Part shown: positions 53,277 to 64,000 of the stretch, piece after piece
Numbering within the stretch: position 1 is the stretch's first letter
How the letters are laid out: every line of letters starts with the position of its first letter
Assembly: GCA_000827265.1 (NCBI GenBank)
Contig: KN834757.1
Location: forward strand, 968,537-1,032,536
Origin: Collybiopsis luxurians FD-317 M1
Lineage: Eukaryota; Basidiomycota; Agaricomycetes; Agaricales; Omphalotaceae
DNA length: 64,000 nt
Direction of reading: 5' to 3'
Program-made: the position numbers and the translations under genes
Notes under the pieces: model-generated
The model's database searches: none
Told to the model about the DNA's origin: nothing
What the model saw: the letters and a program-made list of their open reading frames with translations, nothing else

Positions 53277-54801
53277 TCACATTTTCAAAACCTCGTCGGC
53301 GGCTAAAACGCGACCGGTATACCGAGTTTGACAGCTTTCAGCTAATCGTTTTGCTTTGTCTCTGAATCCATCGGCCTCTGAACTCGATCCGGCCACGCGT
53401 AAGAGAGCGTGTCCGAATTCGGAGGATTCCGCTTTTGGAGCACTGCGATGGCTGCCCCATAATCCGATCCCCAGCCATTCAGCTCTCGTCGCGTAATCGT
53501 AAGTGTCGTACCATACTGGAAGTATAATTTGAGGTACCCCAGCTCTGCGAAAGAATAGCAGTTAAGTAAAGAGGGGCCACCACAGAAAGGAAGGAAAACT
53601 CACGATACCGCTTCAAAAAAGGAATTTGCACCTCCATGGTGGACGGAACATATCACGTTACGATGTTGAAGGACCGCAAAGGGCTCCGATTGGAGCCAAT
53701 GTACGACGTTGATACGACCTCGAACGACAACGTCATTGTCAACGCATTCCTCCAAGGTTCGCTGAATGTCTCCCTCCGGACGGAGTTTCCAGAGGATCTG
53801 GACCGTCGGATGGTGCTTTAAGAGGGTGCGGAATCCGCCTACGAGTTCTCGAACGGCGGAAGCGTCAAAGGTAACGTGCGAACCTAGGTTGACGAGAACC
53901 GTTGGGGCTTGATTGAGCCAGTCCGTCAGTGATGGGTCGGCGAATTCGATGGGAGGGGTGGGCATGACGAGCGGCCCGCAAAGCGTAACGTTGGCAGGGA
54001 TATCAAGAGGAAAGTCAAGGTCGGGTGTGGATGGACAGAAATATCGTATACGTGGATCGACAAGGATAGGTAGTTCAGATCTGTTGTACGTCTTTCGCAT
54101 CTTGTCAGCCTTCTTCACTGTCGAAGATGACTTGATGCCGGCGATCAGCTTAAAGTTGATGTAGACATTGGGTACTATTTTTGACCAGGGCAGGGGATAG
54201 GCGAATCCCGAAGATAATCTGTTGAGAAAAGGTATATCAGTTATTAGAACAGCTGAAAACGCGATCATAGCACTTACGCAGGATACTTCCAGAAACCGGT
54301 CCATCGGGAGCCCAGTAGGTCTTTCGATGAGTTCGGTGTTATGACGAAAAACTTGAGACCTAGTTTCTTGCACACGTCTTGGCCAGCACGGAGGAACCAT
54401 TCGATTCCAACTATATCGGGCTGAAATTTTTGAACGATATCTTCGATTGTTCGAAGTTGGCCCAGGTACTCAGATTCCGTCCAGGGAAGAAGCATACTGG
54501 GAGCGTAGCGAAAACTATGTAAGGCTTCGCTGACACCTGGTCCATGGGGTGTGTCAAGCCTAGTCATTCCAACAGCTTCAATGTGCCCTCGTCCTGGTAG
54601 GGCATGGAACGAAACGTCGGCAGAGTCAAACCCCATGTCTCGTAATTGATTTTGAAGGTGAGCGACGCGCTTTTCGAGAGGAGAAAAGGAGGCGATAGCA
54701 ACTTTGACATCAGGTCGTGTTGCCAGTTCGAATGCCAGTGCGAGGACGACATTTGCCTGTCCATATTCGCAGTTGGTAGTGAGCAATATTCGACGAGTCA
54801 T
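53277..54801 (-). CDS. UDP-glycosyltransferase (GT1 family)
   Basis: Three exons on the minus strand, from MTRRILLTTNCEYGQANVVLALAFEL at 54801 to TGA at 53277-53279. An in-frame upstream ATG at 54861 would add 20 residues. The shorter start places the first beta strand at the N terminus, as usual for GT-B enzymes. The acceptor-binding N domain is followed by the donor-binding C domain with APTVLVNLGSH. The nucleotide-sugar signature region reads [28 protein letters not shown] (HHGGANS box). There is no signal peptide or C-terminal membrane anchor. It probably glycosylates a small lipophilic acceptor, identity unknown. Confidence 0.88.
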
Positions 54802-54861
54802 CTGGTAATAACCGATGGATAACAAAGTGGAGAGAATGGTGGTGTCAGACGCAGCAAGCAT

Positions 54862-57465
54862 AGCACCTTTTAAAGCCTGCCATGGGAGCACAGCGAAACC
54901 TGTAAGCGCGTATGGTATTGTCTAAATCTAAGCGTCACTTTGCCATTACAGTGATTTGGCTGGCCTGCGTTCCGAAATATACGGTGCTCAATGCGGGGAG
55001 ACCGCATCACTGTCGCCTATTGAGTCGTGACTCATAGGTTGTGTCGCCCTGTAGATGATATTACAGGACCCTCCTTGAACAACAAATAATGTTGCACGGG
55101 AAGGCACGGACTAAAAGAATGAATCATTCCTCGTTGAAACCGAGGTGAAACCTGGTGAAACTAGCGCGGATAGGCAATTACTTCGGATTCGCGGACCAGG
55201 CGTGGAAAACGGCGGGCAGTGCGCGTATCTTGTCGGGTTTTGGAGTGAAGTGGCCATTGTATGCGATGAGCATTGTCCTCGCAAGTGGGATGATCTTCAA
55301 ACTCTTCTACCATCTGATGGTGTCTGACTGCAATGCACTTTCCGTCGCGAACAAATGCCTGCGGGATCCACTGTACAGGTCTACATAGATGCCCGCACTG
55401 TATGAAAAAGTATCCGTCAAAGATCACTGCCATCCCACGTTTGGGGTGAATAGAGTATATCGGTGAATATGTCGCTATTAGTCCGATTGAATGTAAGTTG
55501 AGGAGATTGTCAGAGCTGACCGCGATCTTGAATCAACGCCTATGCTAACTTGATGGACACGGAGTTATCACTAATAGTAACAACGTGAGCGTTTTAGCAT
55601 GAGTGGGCACTGTCTAAGAATGCGACGCACAACACAGAGTCCTTTTTCAACCTCCGGCTCATCAACATGAGGACCTTGAGAGGACCGATTTCGGGCACCG
55701 TTCAAGACACCAAGCTCGTTGGACTTTCAAAGCTGACCTGAATCATCAGAACTGCCAGCATACAAACTCCTCCCGCCAGCTAGTGGTCGTCAAGAGTCAT
55801 AGTGACTAAATGTAGGCAGAGAGATAGCTCTGAATGAACTGCCTAGTTCAGCAGGAGGTTATTCAATAACTGGCATCCCTGAACAGACAGCTCCTGATGG
55901 AACGTCCTACAGCTCCTGGAACCTACACAGAAAGACTTGACGGCTGTTCGAATAGCTGAATAACAAAGATGAACATGAAGATCCGGGAGAAATGAAGAAA
56001 CTGAAGACCTCAGAAAAGGCCGGATATGGGGAGAGAACCTGTAGAAGCCGTGGCAATTCTCGAAGGAGGCGTCATGTCAACATTTACATTGTGTCCTTTA
56101 CCTCACTTTTCTCTGATCTTTCAGGTCTGTGATATACTGGCGGCTTCCCATTGCTAAAAATCCTGTAAATTCAAGGCATGAAATGACGAGTCTCGATTTT
56201 GAATTTCCTGTCTACGGTTCAAAGCGTCTTTTAGGCGGTAGCTGACCGCCTTTCGAAATCATGCAATGTATTCAGGGGACCTATACGGAATGCAGATCAA
56301 CAACAGCCTCAAGATAAACGTCAAAGTGTAAAGATATTGTAAACCTCGTCCAACTTTATCCTGTACTGTGCACAGGCTAGCCTGCTCTTCCTTCTGTGAC
56401 GCAGAACATCAGTTGCAAAACGAATCGGGCGGGAGAAATTCTAATTACCTGGCCTTCGTCCTGAGCAACGAACGTTGGCTCAAGTCAATCAATTTCCGTT
56501 CGTATCTCGACATTCCTCGACGCCTGCGCGATCAACTGGTACACTCCGGATTCCGGTAATCCAATCTTAAGGGAATGCCCGACGTAGCAGGCGCAGATTT
56601 CCTCCATACGATTCGGAATCGCAATGATGATAACAGCGATTTAAACTTGCTGAATTTCAGAAACCTATGTAGGCTCCGTATGAAACCTAGGAGAAGGGAG
56701 GTCGCGGCGCGATCTGTGGCGCTCCCGACAAGTTACGATTATCCGATTAAATGGGCTAGAGCATTCGTTGGCCAAGCTTATTGCAGAAGGACCAAGAGCT
56801 CAGTACGTGCTACAGCGCGTCGGAATACTGATTGCTTGCACATAAATTGATGAAGTCGCACGCCGCGTACGCGTCGCAGATGAATTTGGAATTCGGCTGG
56901 CGTCGGGAAGCGCCCGACAAACGGACGATATTATCGATGTTTTTCTAGTAGGCTTACCTCAATATTCGACCATCTGTATCATGAACTGGTTTGAATGCTG
57001 GCCGACATAAAGGACTATGTGCTGTATATCAGATAGGGTAACAAAATTTTCAATCTAAGAAGGTCAGTAACTCTTTTACATTCCAGCTCTGATGCACTCA
57101 CTGAAATCTGGCACAGAGGTCGATGGAATTACTATCCTCAAATCCTGCAATGGTGGTGCTTGGACCGAGTGATGGAGTAGAACTCCCACACGGTTCTACT
57201 ATCGCATAATCCTGCTCTTTATTTTCATCCGAAAGGAAATCCTCTTACATCCTCGCATGTCAGTGCCACTGAAATTCGAGTTTTATGAACATCCGATCCC
57301 TGCTCCAAGCCTAAAGGCTTCAACGACGCAAGGTAAATCGATCTCTTTAGGTACTGGATTTTGCTTACCATTGCTGCTCAGATCTGCCAAAGCCCCATCC
57401 CATAAGTCATGGGCCGGCAGCGCAGCCAAGTAAGATTTAAGTGCTGAACCAGTCCCAAGGCGGAT
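54862..57465. other. Long intergenic region, no convincing gene
   Basis: About 2.6 kb. Several short frames exist (for example 55155-55388 with one hydrophobic stretch, and 56368-56850), but none starts with a supported ATG, has introns at good sites or matches a family I know. It could hold non-coding RNA or a degraded gene. Confidence 0.5.
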
Positions 57466-58289
57466 ATGACTGAATCTGTATGCTTTAAAGAGATCCGATC
57501 CTGCAACACCTGTCGCACACGCAAACGTAAATGCGAAAGGCCTAACGGCGCCAACGAGCCCTGCTTCAGATGTATCCAAGATGGTGAACGTAAGTCAAAT
57601 TAATGTACTCGTATTCCAATATATCTCGTTATAATCATCGCCCCATCGACACTGATTTCACTTCCAGGTTGTATTACAGAACATCGACGGATCCTTCGCG
57701 GTAGAAAACCAGGACCTCAGAAAAAGCCAGATCCTATTTTTCAGAATACCTTTCACTATGAGATGAAGACCGCGAAATCTTCCAGCTCAATTGCTACAAT
57801 GACACCCTATCTTGAGCAACGAGTACAGGAGTCCCGAAAGCATTTTTCTGTGAGTACTTCGTTTTTCTTTCTTATTTCTGAAACCTTTCTTTCTGATGCA
57901 CTATATTTTTTTCTAAATTTTTCTATTCTAGGCACTGTCCTATCCAAACCCAAGACCGGCGCCCTCGATGCCGATCGATTACAGTTATCGTCTCAACGGC
58001 GGCTACGACATCGCGCATGGTTCAGCACTTGGGTATGAAAGAACGTTTGAAGATGCTTCATCAATGGATTATGCGGAGGTGCGTTCCGACCTACTCATTG
58101 AGAGCAGATCCAAGACCACCACTGATCCACGCTTTACAGAACATCAGCTTTCAATATCATCATTTCAATCTGACGGGCTGGACACAGGGATTTCTTGCGC
58201 CCGCACAATTACCTGGCGGTTTTTCGTACTCACCAACCTTTTCTTCTTCCAGCTTCAATCAATACACCTCCAGCGGCCATAACATTTGA
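57466..58289 (+). CDS. Small Zn(II)2Cys6 transcription factor
   Basis: Four exons: 57466-57589, 57668-57849, 57932-58078, 58140-58289, giving 200 residues. The binuclear zinc cluster is complete at the N terminus: Cys13-x2-Cys16-x6-Cys23-x9-Cys33-x2-Cys36-x6-Cys43, with the basic loop RTRKRK. The last cysteine comes from exon 2. A basic Pro-rich linker follows (GRKPGPQKKPDP). The C-terminal half is rich in Tyr, Phe, Ser and Asn, suggesting an activation domain. There is no fungal-specific middle homology domain, so the protein is unusually short. A nuclear DNA-binding regulator is expected, with unknown targets. It converges on a second Zn2Cys6 gene. Confidence 0.85.
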
Positions 58290-58494
58290 ATCCAGTATCT
58301 TTTGCTTCTATTTGCTGTCGCATGATCCCGCTATCGTCGCTCTGTATTACATGTTGCTATTGCACTTCGGTTTTCTCTACTTGCCGTCGACCTCTAGACT
58401 ATGCCCAATTTGCTTACTGACTCGAAAACCGGCATAGCCGCTGATCGACGAAAATGGATACGCTAGTACTCGACATTGAACGATACCTGTAATG

Positions 58495-59317
58495 AAAAAA
58501 TACCCGAACTAAGAAATCAGAAGGGTTCTCGGTATTCGAGCGGTACAATGAGGCTTCTTAGAGGAGGTAGTACTGGTGCCCGACGGGTGGGAGGATGGGA
58601 TCCAAGCACAAGTGGCGGAAGCACGAATGCCGGACCAATTGAAGTAGCCGGACGACGAAGGGTACTGGAGATGCAGGGAATGGGGGAAGGCAGCTTTAGG
58701 CCTCCCCCTAGAAGAGGCAGCAATGGTACTCTATTCTGTTGTCGACGGTTGACTGGGGCCTCTAAGAAATGGTGAGGCTCGACAGGCCTGTAAATCTGAA
58801 GAAGGGAGTGTGGAAGAGGCTCAGTTTCCGTAGCGATATGCGATAAAAGGTACTAACCTCGGTGGGTGGTTGAGGCTCATGTATCATGAACCGGGTTTCA
58901 GTTTCCAGAGGAGATAGGTCGTCACTATTCCTGTCCTCGCTCGATCGTTGCTCGATGTGGGACTCTTCGACTGGACTGTGCTGCAATAGCCGACGGTCAT
59001 ACGAACAGGCTGCATTGAACTATCGGTCAACCAAGGACAATTCACGCGAATCGATACACTGCGTACTCCGGTTGCAGGTGAGACACCTGGAGCATTTCCT
59101 CCCGTTTCCAGGTTTGCATTTTCGCCTTTTGAGGTAACAAAAATTGCAGGCTAATAAACTTTGAGCGTAGTTGATTAGACTACTTAACTGAAACACCCAC
59201 CTCGTAGGCAATATGGCGTGCGCTTCGAAAATTTATCTCTCGTCGAACGACTTGGGGATTTAAATGATTCTGTGTATGTGGAGGAGAGGGATGTAAATTT
59301 CTAGGATGATGAAACAT
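58495..59317 (-). CDS. Second small Zn(II)2Cys6-type protein (exon structure tentative)
   Basis: A minus-strand cysteine cluster begins ACNFCYLKRRKCK at about 59150. If a 57-nt GT-AG intron (about 59034-58978) is removed, the spacing becomes Cys-x2-Cys-x6-Cys-x7-Cys-x2-Cys-x6-Cys, an exact Zn2Cys6 pattern ending CNRTCSYD. The preceding exon probably starts at MFHHPRNLHPSPPH (59317), joined through a weak donor. Downstream is an acidic, Gln/Glu/Ser-rich segment (ESHIEQRSSEDRNSDDLS), then HEPQPPTE before another intron. The C terminus is uncertain and may run to about 58495. Size and layout resemble the convergent neighbour. Confidence 0.6.
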
Positions 59318-60603
59318 TGTAGGCTCCGAGCCTACCTTCACTGACTACAACGAACTCAAACGATCCAGCTTCAGCATCGGCTAGGCGTTCGAGCATGGTA
59401 AACAAATGTACGACTTGAGTGGTAATAACCAATGAACGACGGTATGAGTTTCGGGCTTCCATTTTGGCGGGCTTCCCATGCATACATACCTTTTTTGTCC
59501 TGGCTCCTCCGCTAGAAGCAATTTGAATGCAAAGTACGATCAGGCTGGAATGTTGGGATTACGGAGCTTTTTTTTTTTTTTCAGAAAAATTATCGAGGCG
59601 CGGTCGTGCGAAATGGAGCTGAAATCAAACATTCGCACTGTACTCTATATAGTAGAAGGAACATTGAGGATGCGGCCATAGGTAGCGTCATACTTAACCT
59701 TCATTAGGTAGCAGAAGCCCTGCTCACAATCGTATAACTATTCAAAATATCGGGAAGCCTGATACACAGAATCGAAGTGGGCAGCAACTACGTTCCTTGA
59801 ATTTATCTGATACAGAGCCATAGGAAGAAAGAAATGAAAATATTGCTGAACGCAAGGGGCAACTAATTTTGGTACGTACGTAAGCTTCTCCGTTCAAGCG
59901 AATATACAGTGACCGCCAACTCTCACGACAACTGGTGGTCACAACATGTCAATCAATCTTTTTAGAAGCCGGATTCGGATGGATTGGCGTCTCGGCCGTT
60001 AGGTCCCAGTTTCACCTACTAAACGGGAAGTGTTGCCTTTTGTGCGTCAGTTGCGAGCCCGTCTCCTCCTGCTGCGGCAGTCCCAGAGACGATGGTGTAT
60101 GGGTCGGCACCGGCGTTCAGATCGTGGACCATGCCGTGTAATAGATCTTCCTTCCTTCCCTGGGATCCATTCCTATATGGAGAATCGCGAAGCATGATTG
60201 GCGCCTGTGTGAGAAGCCACTTCTTGGTATGGATAGGATAAATTCAATTCCTGAACGCTAGTTCACTATTGTAGCCATAGAACGCAATGGAACACACACT
60301 CCTACTTCAAGGGACGAAGTACCCATGAGATACTACGAGCTATGTACCAACTCGCACCCCTCAGCATGATGTATTCTTCTCTGCCTGTATGAGTTTGGCG
60401 TCCTGAATGAAAAACCTTCAAAGCGTACATATGTACGTAGTGTCTCCTGGAATTCAGGAGGTCATCCACCTAAACCCCTTCAGTAAAATTTCTTTTCGGA
60501 TTGGAGGCCAAGACGGAGATCAAACTCGGAACTTCGCGTTTATACGGAAATATGGGTCATAGTATTACATTTGCAAAAACTTCGAGCTATACTCAAAGGA
60601 ACA
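59318..60603. other. Intergenic, no gene recognised
   Basis: About 1.3 kb. A 14-base T-run lies at about 59568-59581. It includes the 3' flank of calpain copy 2. Confidence 0.55.
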
Positions 60604-63516
60604 CTACAATGCCAATTTCGCAGAGACTTCCATTTCGTGCCTCAATTGACCCTCGATTACTACGGGTGCATCCTGGTTTGTATAAACGCGTAAACCCAAG
60701 AAGATGGAATTTTCTTCAGAAGCTTCAATCAAATCGCGGTTTGGGTCCGGCTTTGGAAAATCAACCTCAGCGTCAGTGGTAGTCGCAGGAGGGACAGCAG
60801 CCGGAGAGGAATCAGTGGTAGACTTGGCCAGTTTATCGTTAAGAGCTGGCACTACTTCCTCTTTCGTCTCCGAAACTTCTTCGCCGCTGGCCAGCTTTTT
60901 TGTGATGGTGATGATTTTTTGGACGATCGTCGTGGTCGTCGTGGTCGTAGTGTCAGCCTGCTCCGTCGTTACAATCGTGGCATTATCTCCCTCTGCCTTC
61001 TTCGCCGCAGCCTCTTCTTCGGCTTTCTTTCGAGCTTCTTCTTCAGCCTTTTGCTTTGCTTCCGCAGCTTCTGCTTCCTTCTTAGCTTTCTCTTCCTCTT
61101 CCTTCTTCTTAGCTGCAGCCAGCACAAACGCTTTCTTCTCGATTGCTGCCAAGTCTTGACCGGCTAGAACATCCATAGGGAAAGGCAATAAACCGGTCTG
61201 GGATCTACATATGAAAATTAACATCACGACTTTATGTTTCCCGAAGCCAAATGACATACTCGTACTTGAAATCTGAAAGACGAGATGTATGAGTTCGGAG
61301 AACGGACAGAGCTTATGACGAGACTCACTGGCAGCGATAGATTGAGCTTTAGTTCGCTCTGACAAAACCTTTGTGTAGGTACGCTGATCCCAAACTGACT
61401 GATGAGATTGGATGTAATCCTATGACAGCGGAAGCGCGAGGTGTGTTCAGATCATATAACAAAAAGCAAAGATTACAACTACCTGTTCGCGAGCAGGGCT
61501 ACGGGCATGTCTGTCCAGCCTAACCTGTAAATCATCCCGAAGTTAGCGTCTAGTATAAAACATGTGACCGAATGAAACCGACATGAATGACATAATCTCC
61601 AGCTTCGAGATTCAGTTCTAAGTTCACACTGCGGCACCAAAGTCTCGAAGGTGCCGAATGCGCGAGATAATCCTTCTCCCCTTTTCGGAAAACAACGAAA
61701 TCAAAAGTCCAGAAATATCGACCGGAAATTTCTTCGAAGAAACGGGTGTCAAGTTGGGACAGAACGATCATTGCTGCGGAGGGCTTGGGAAGAGAGAAAG
61801 TGACTAAAGATTTATCAACCAGAATGTTCAAAGAAAACTCCCTAAGCAAAACTCACAAGACACATCCCCGAACGACCAGGCGGTCGGAAGCGGCCTCGCG
61901 GTGACATGTAACCATTGGAATGACATGATCCACGAAGAGTCAAAGATGAACGTGCGGTCAATAGTATCCCAACAGTCAAGGAAGTCTTTGTCTAGTGATC
62001 ACATCGCTTGAGAACAACGTTCTCCAACTGTTTACAAAGTCGGGAATAACTCACATTCCATGATAAACTGACCGTCATCCCCGAATGAATGACCGATCTC
62101 GGGCAAGGCATCTAGCCATTCTTTCGTCCATTCCTTCGAACCATCCGACCATGGTCCTGTCCACTCCGTCTCTCCCCACGGGTTTCGCACGATGACAAAG
62201 CGCTTGCCTTTGACTTCCACGGCACGCAAGACGGAATACGCGTGGCCACCAATGAGACCATTGATCGTAGCATTATAGTTGCCACTCCGATTTGCATCGA
62301 GAGACTGGTAAGAACACCCGAACAACCGATCTTGATTGGCTTTCGTTAGTTCCTCGTTCCAGAAGCGATCTGGGTCCAGTATGTCCTGGAATAGAGTTGG
62401 AAGGTAAAGCTAGCAAATGCAGAGGTATACGCACGTTCGTAGAATAGAATGTTGAAACACCGCTAGAACGCCGCCCGGGTCAGGAATCCAAGTTAATATC
62501 TTAATATTCTGTGAAAACTTACCCTGTCAAATCTTCAATTGCCTCACAAGCCCATCCACTAACATATCGTGAAGGTTAGGCATCCAGAATTACTATCCCA
62601 AAGAGATTGAACTCACCCCGACAAACTCGCATAGCTTCCATGCAACTTGGCATATGCCTTCTCCAAAAGAGACATCCAAGTCTCACCTGGCGTTCCAGAT
62701 CTTGCAAAGTACAGACCTCTTCCGTCATTTCGGGCGGTGCGGTTGTAAACTTCTTTGTTGTGGTGATACAGTGTTTGTTCAGCGGCAGAAAGTTCTTCGA
62801 ATTTTGGAATAGAAGTGTAGAGGAAACTGAGAAGTTTAAGCTTGTACGTTGGCATAGTTGTAAATACTTCTACGGCACTTACTCGTCAATGATGATCGTC
62901 ACCCAGCTTCCATCACGAAAGAAAACGAAGCCGTAGACGCCGATTTCTTCGTCTCTCTTTAGAAAAAAAATTAAATTCGGAGCTTCCTAGAAAGCTGTCA
63001 TCCTTACAGCAATACAAAATTTCTCCACAAGTCCTTCTGCAGTTGACATCGTTGCCAGTGCAGAAACAAACCAGCAGTCGCCGATGGCACCTTGTACGAT
63101 ATCATTGGAATTGGCCCCATCGATGAAAAACTGGGGTTTCTCGAAAATTTGTGTGACGCGCCGGACGTCAGAAGGAGTATAAGAGGTACTCGAAAATTCA
63201 CCCGGTATGCACGATTGAGGGCCAAATAGACTGTGCAAACACCGCTCGCGGTCATTTTCAAGGTCGAATTCAGTATCTCTGAAACGACATATAAGCGCCC
63301 ATTGAGGGCCAAACAGAATAAGCAGACCAACCTGTATTTCCGGTTTTGCGCTCGACAGTCTTTCGCGATTCTGGCTACCTTTGCCTTGCAGTCTTCTAGA
63401 GCTTTTTCCAGCTCTGCAGTTACCAGTAGACCGGCCTTTTCTTTTTGCTGGCTGAACAAGCTCTGAGTCGCAGGTGCCACTTTTTCAGGCTCTTTAAAAA
63501 TGTTGAATAGCGGCAT
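60604..63516 (-). CDS. Calpain-family cysteine protease, copy 2 (inverted paralog)
   Basis: Minus-strand gene, start 63516, stop 60604-60606, about 745 residues, with the same exon layout as the gene at 9890-12781. Catalytic motifs are intact: [18 protein letters not shown] and VRNPWGETEW. Differences from copy 1 include a replaced segment after CLHSL (FGPQSCIPGEFSSTSY here), Asn-His changed to Gly-His before the active-site region, and about seven extra residues in the acidic linker (TDAEVDFPKPDPN). The coiled-coil region and the run of eight Thr are conserved. No frameshift or stop was seen in the exons checked, so both copies may be functional. Confidence 0.9.
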
Positions 63517-64000
63517 GGTCGATGGAGGAGGTAAATGCAATTGCAATGAGATAGCCTGAGGGTTAAGCCAGCTGGAGGGGGGTTGATGGACATGTCGCCT
63601 ACGAATTGGACCTTTTATCTATGTCAAACTGCTACAGTTGGCGGAGCGCTCGCAAAGATGCAAACAGGTTTAGGGCGAGGCGCCCTGACGCGCTGTGTCA
63701 AACCATCTTCTCATTCAAATTTTTACCCATTTTACAGATGGGATTGACGCTTGGACAATCATGTGTCAATGAGGCGTGTCCCAAGCGTGTTCAATAATAA
63801 TTGCCTGACGCAGGTTTGTCGTCCAACGCTGCTTGTTGTTTGCCGGAATCATTGATGTGTTGATGTGATTGGGGTATTTCCTTATGGAAATATAGACTTG
63901 TCCAGTATGTAAACTGTAGACCTGCACCGGAGGCGAAGTCGGAATCAGACTCTGCAGTCAAAGAGTAGCTTCCTGAATCCTGACAACTTTGATGGCAGAC
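63517..64000. other. 5' flank of calpain copy 2, no other gene
   Basis: 63517-63780 is the inverted match of the copy 1 promoter (about 9619-9889). No gene is recognised from 63781 to the window end. Confidence 0.6.

Noticed and set aside
55155..55388. 77-codon frame with one hydrophobic segment
   Set aside because: It starts with GTG rather than ATG, has no supporting context and matches no family I know.
60704..61159. Plus-strand open frame antisense to calpain copy 2
   Set aside because: It is the shadow of the low-complexity Lys/Glu/Ala coiled-coil exon; the same shadow exists opposite copy 1.

Overview
The window is nuclear DNA of a filamentous basidiomycete, most likely a mushroom-forming agaricomycete. 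Nearly every gene is cut by several short introns of about 47-65 bases with GT-AG ends. Gene families include a DUF6533-type membrane protein, F-box-like/LRR proteins, a NACHT-type STAND NTPase and Zn2Cys6 regulators. The species is not identifiable from the sequence alone. One run of 392 N (18140-18531) marks an assembly gap.

Layout. 1-710 is the 3' end of an unidentified gene, with a 123-bp tandem duplication. 716-3845 has no recognised gene but holds a 133-bp inverted repeat. 3846-8206 is a tandem pair of paralogous F-box-like genes. 9890-12781 is a calpain-family cysteine protease gene. 12.8-14.1 kb holds a retroposon-like repeat. 14118-17459 carries two different 2-oxoglutarate/Fe(II) oxygenases (IPNS-like and TauD-like). 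17597-19042 is a non-autonomous CACTA-like DNA transposon with 281-bp terminal inverted repeats and a TAA target duplication. 19318-21553 is a secreted amidase, followed by a STAND NTPase (21919-24943).

25.1-33.5 kb is a compact housekeeping block: Ku80, a Sec4/Rab8 GTPase, Arp5 and ribosomal protein eL14, with short divergent promoters. 34.2-37.5 kb has a DUF6533-type gene, a decayed copy of it, and a second retroposon-like repeat. 37.9-40.1 kb is a Dbp3-like DEAD-box helicase. 40.9-48.2 kb has two paralogous NAD(P)-dependent reductases flanking a zinc alcohol dehydrogenase. 48.7-53 kb has an oxysterol-binding protein and an organellar-type glutamyl-tRNA synthetase. 53.3-54.8 kb is a UDP-glycosyltransferase. 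57.5-59.3 kb holds two small convergent Zn2Cys6 regulators. 60.6-63.5 kb is a second calpain gene, an inverted copy of the first.

Interpretation. The core block (25-33 kb) serves DNA end joining, INO80 chromatin remodelling, secretion and translation. The flanks look like accessory genome: recent duplicates, transposon remnants and enzymes suited to secondary or detoxification metabolism. Exon limits were read by hand from splice sites, reading frame and comparison between paralogs. They are given in full where they closed in frame, and flagged as tentative elsewhere.
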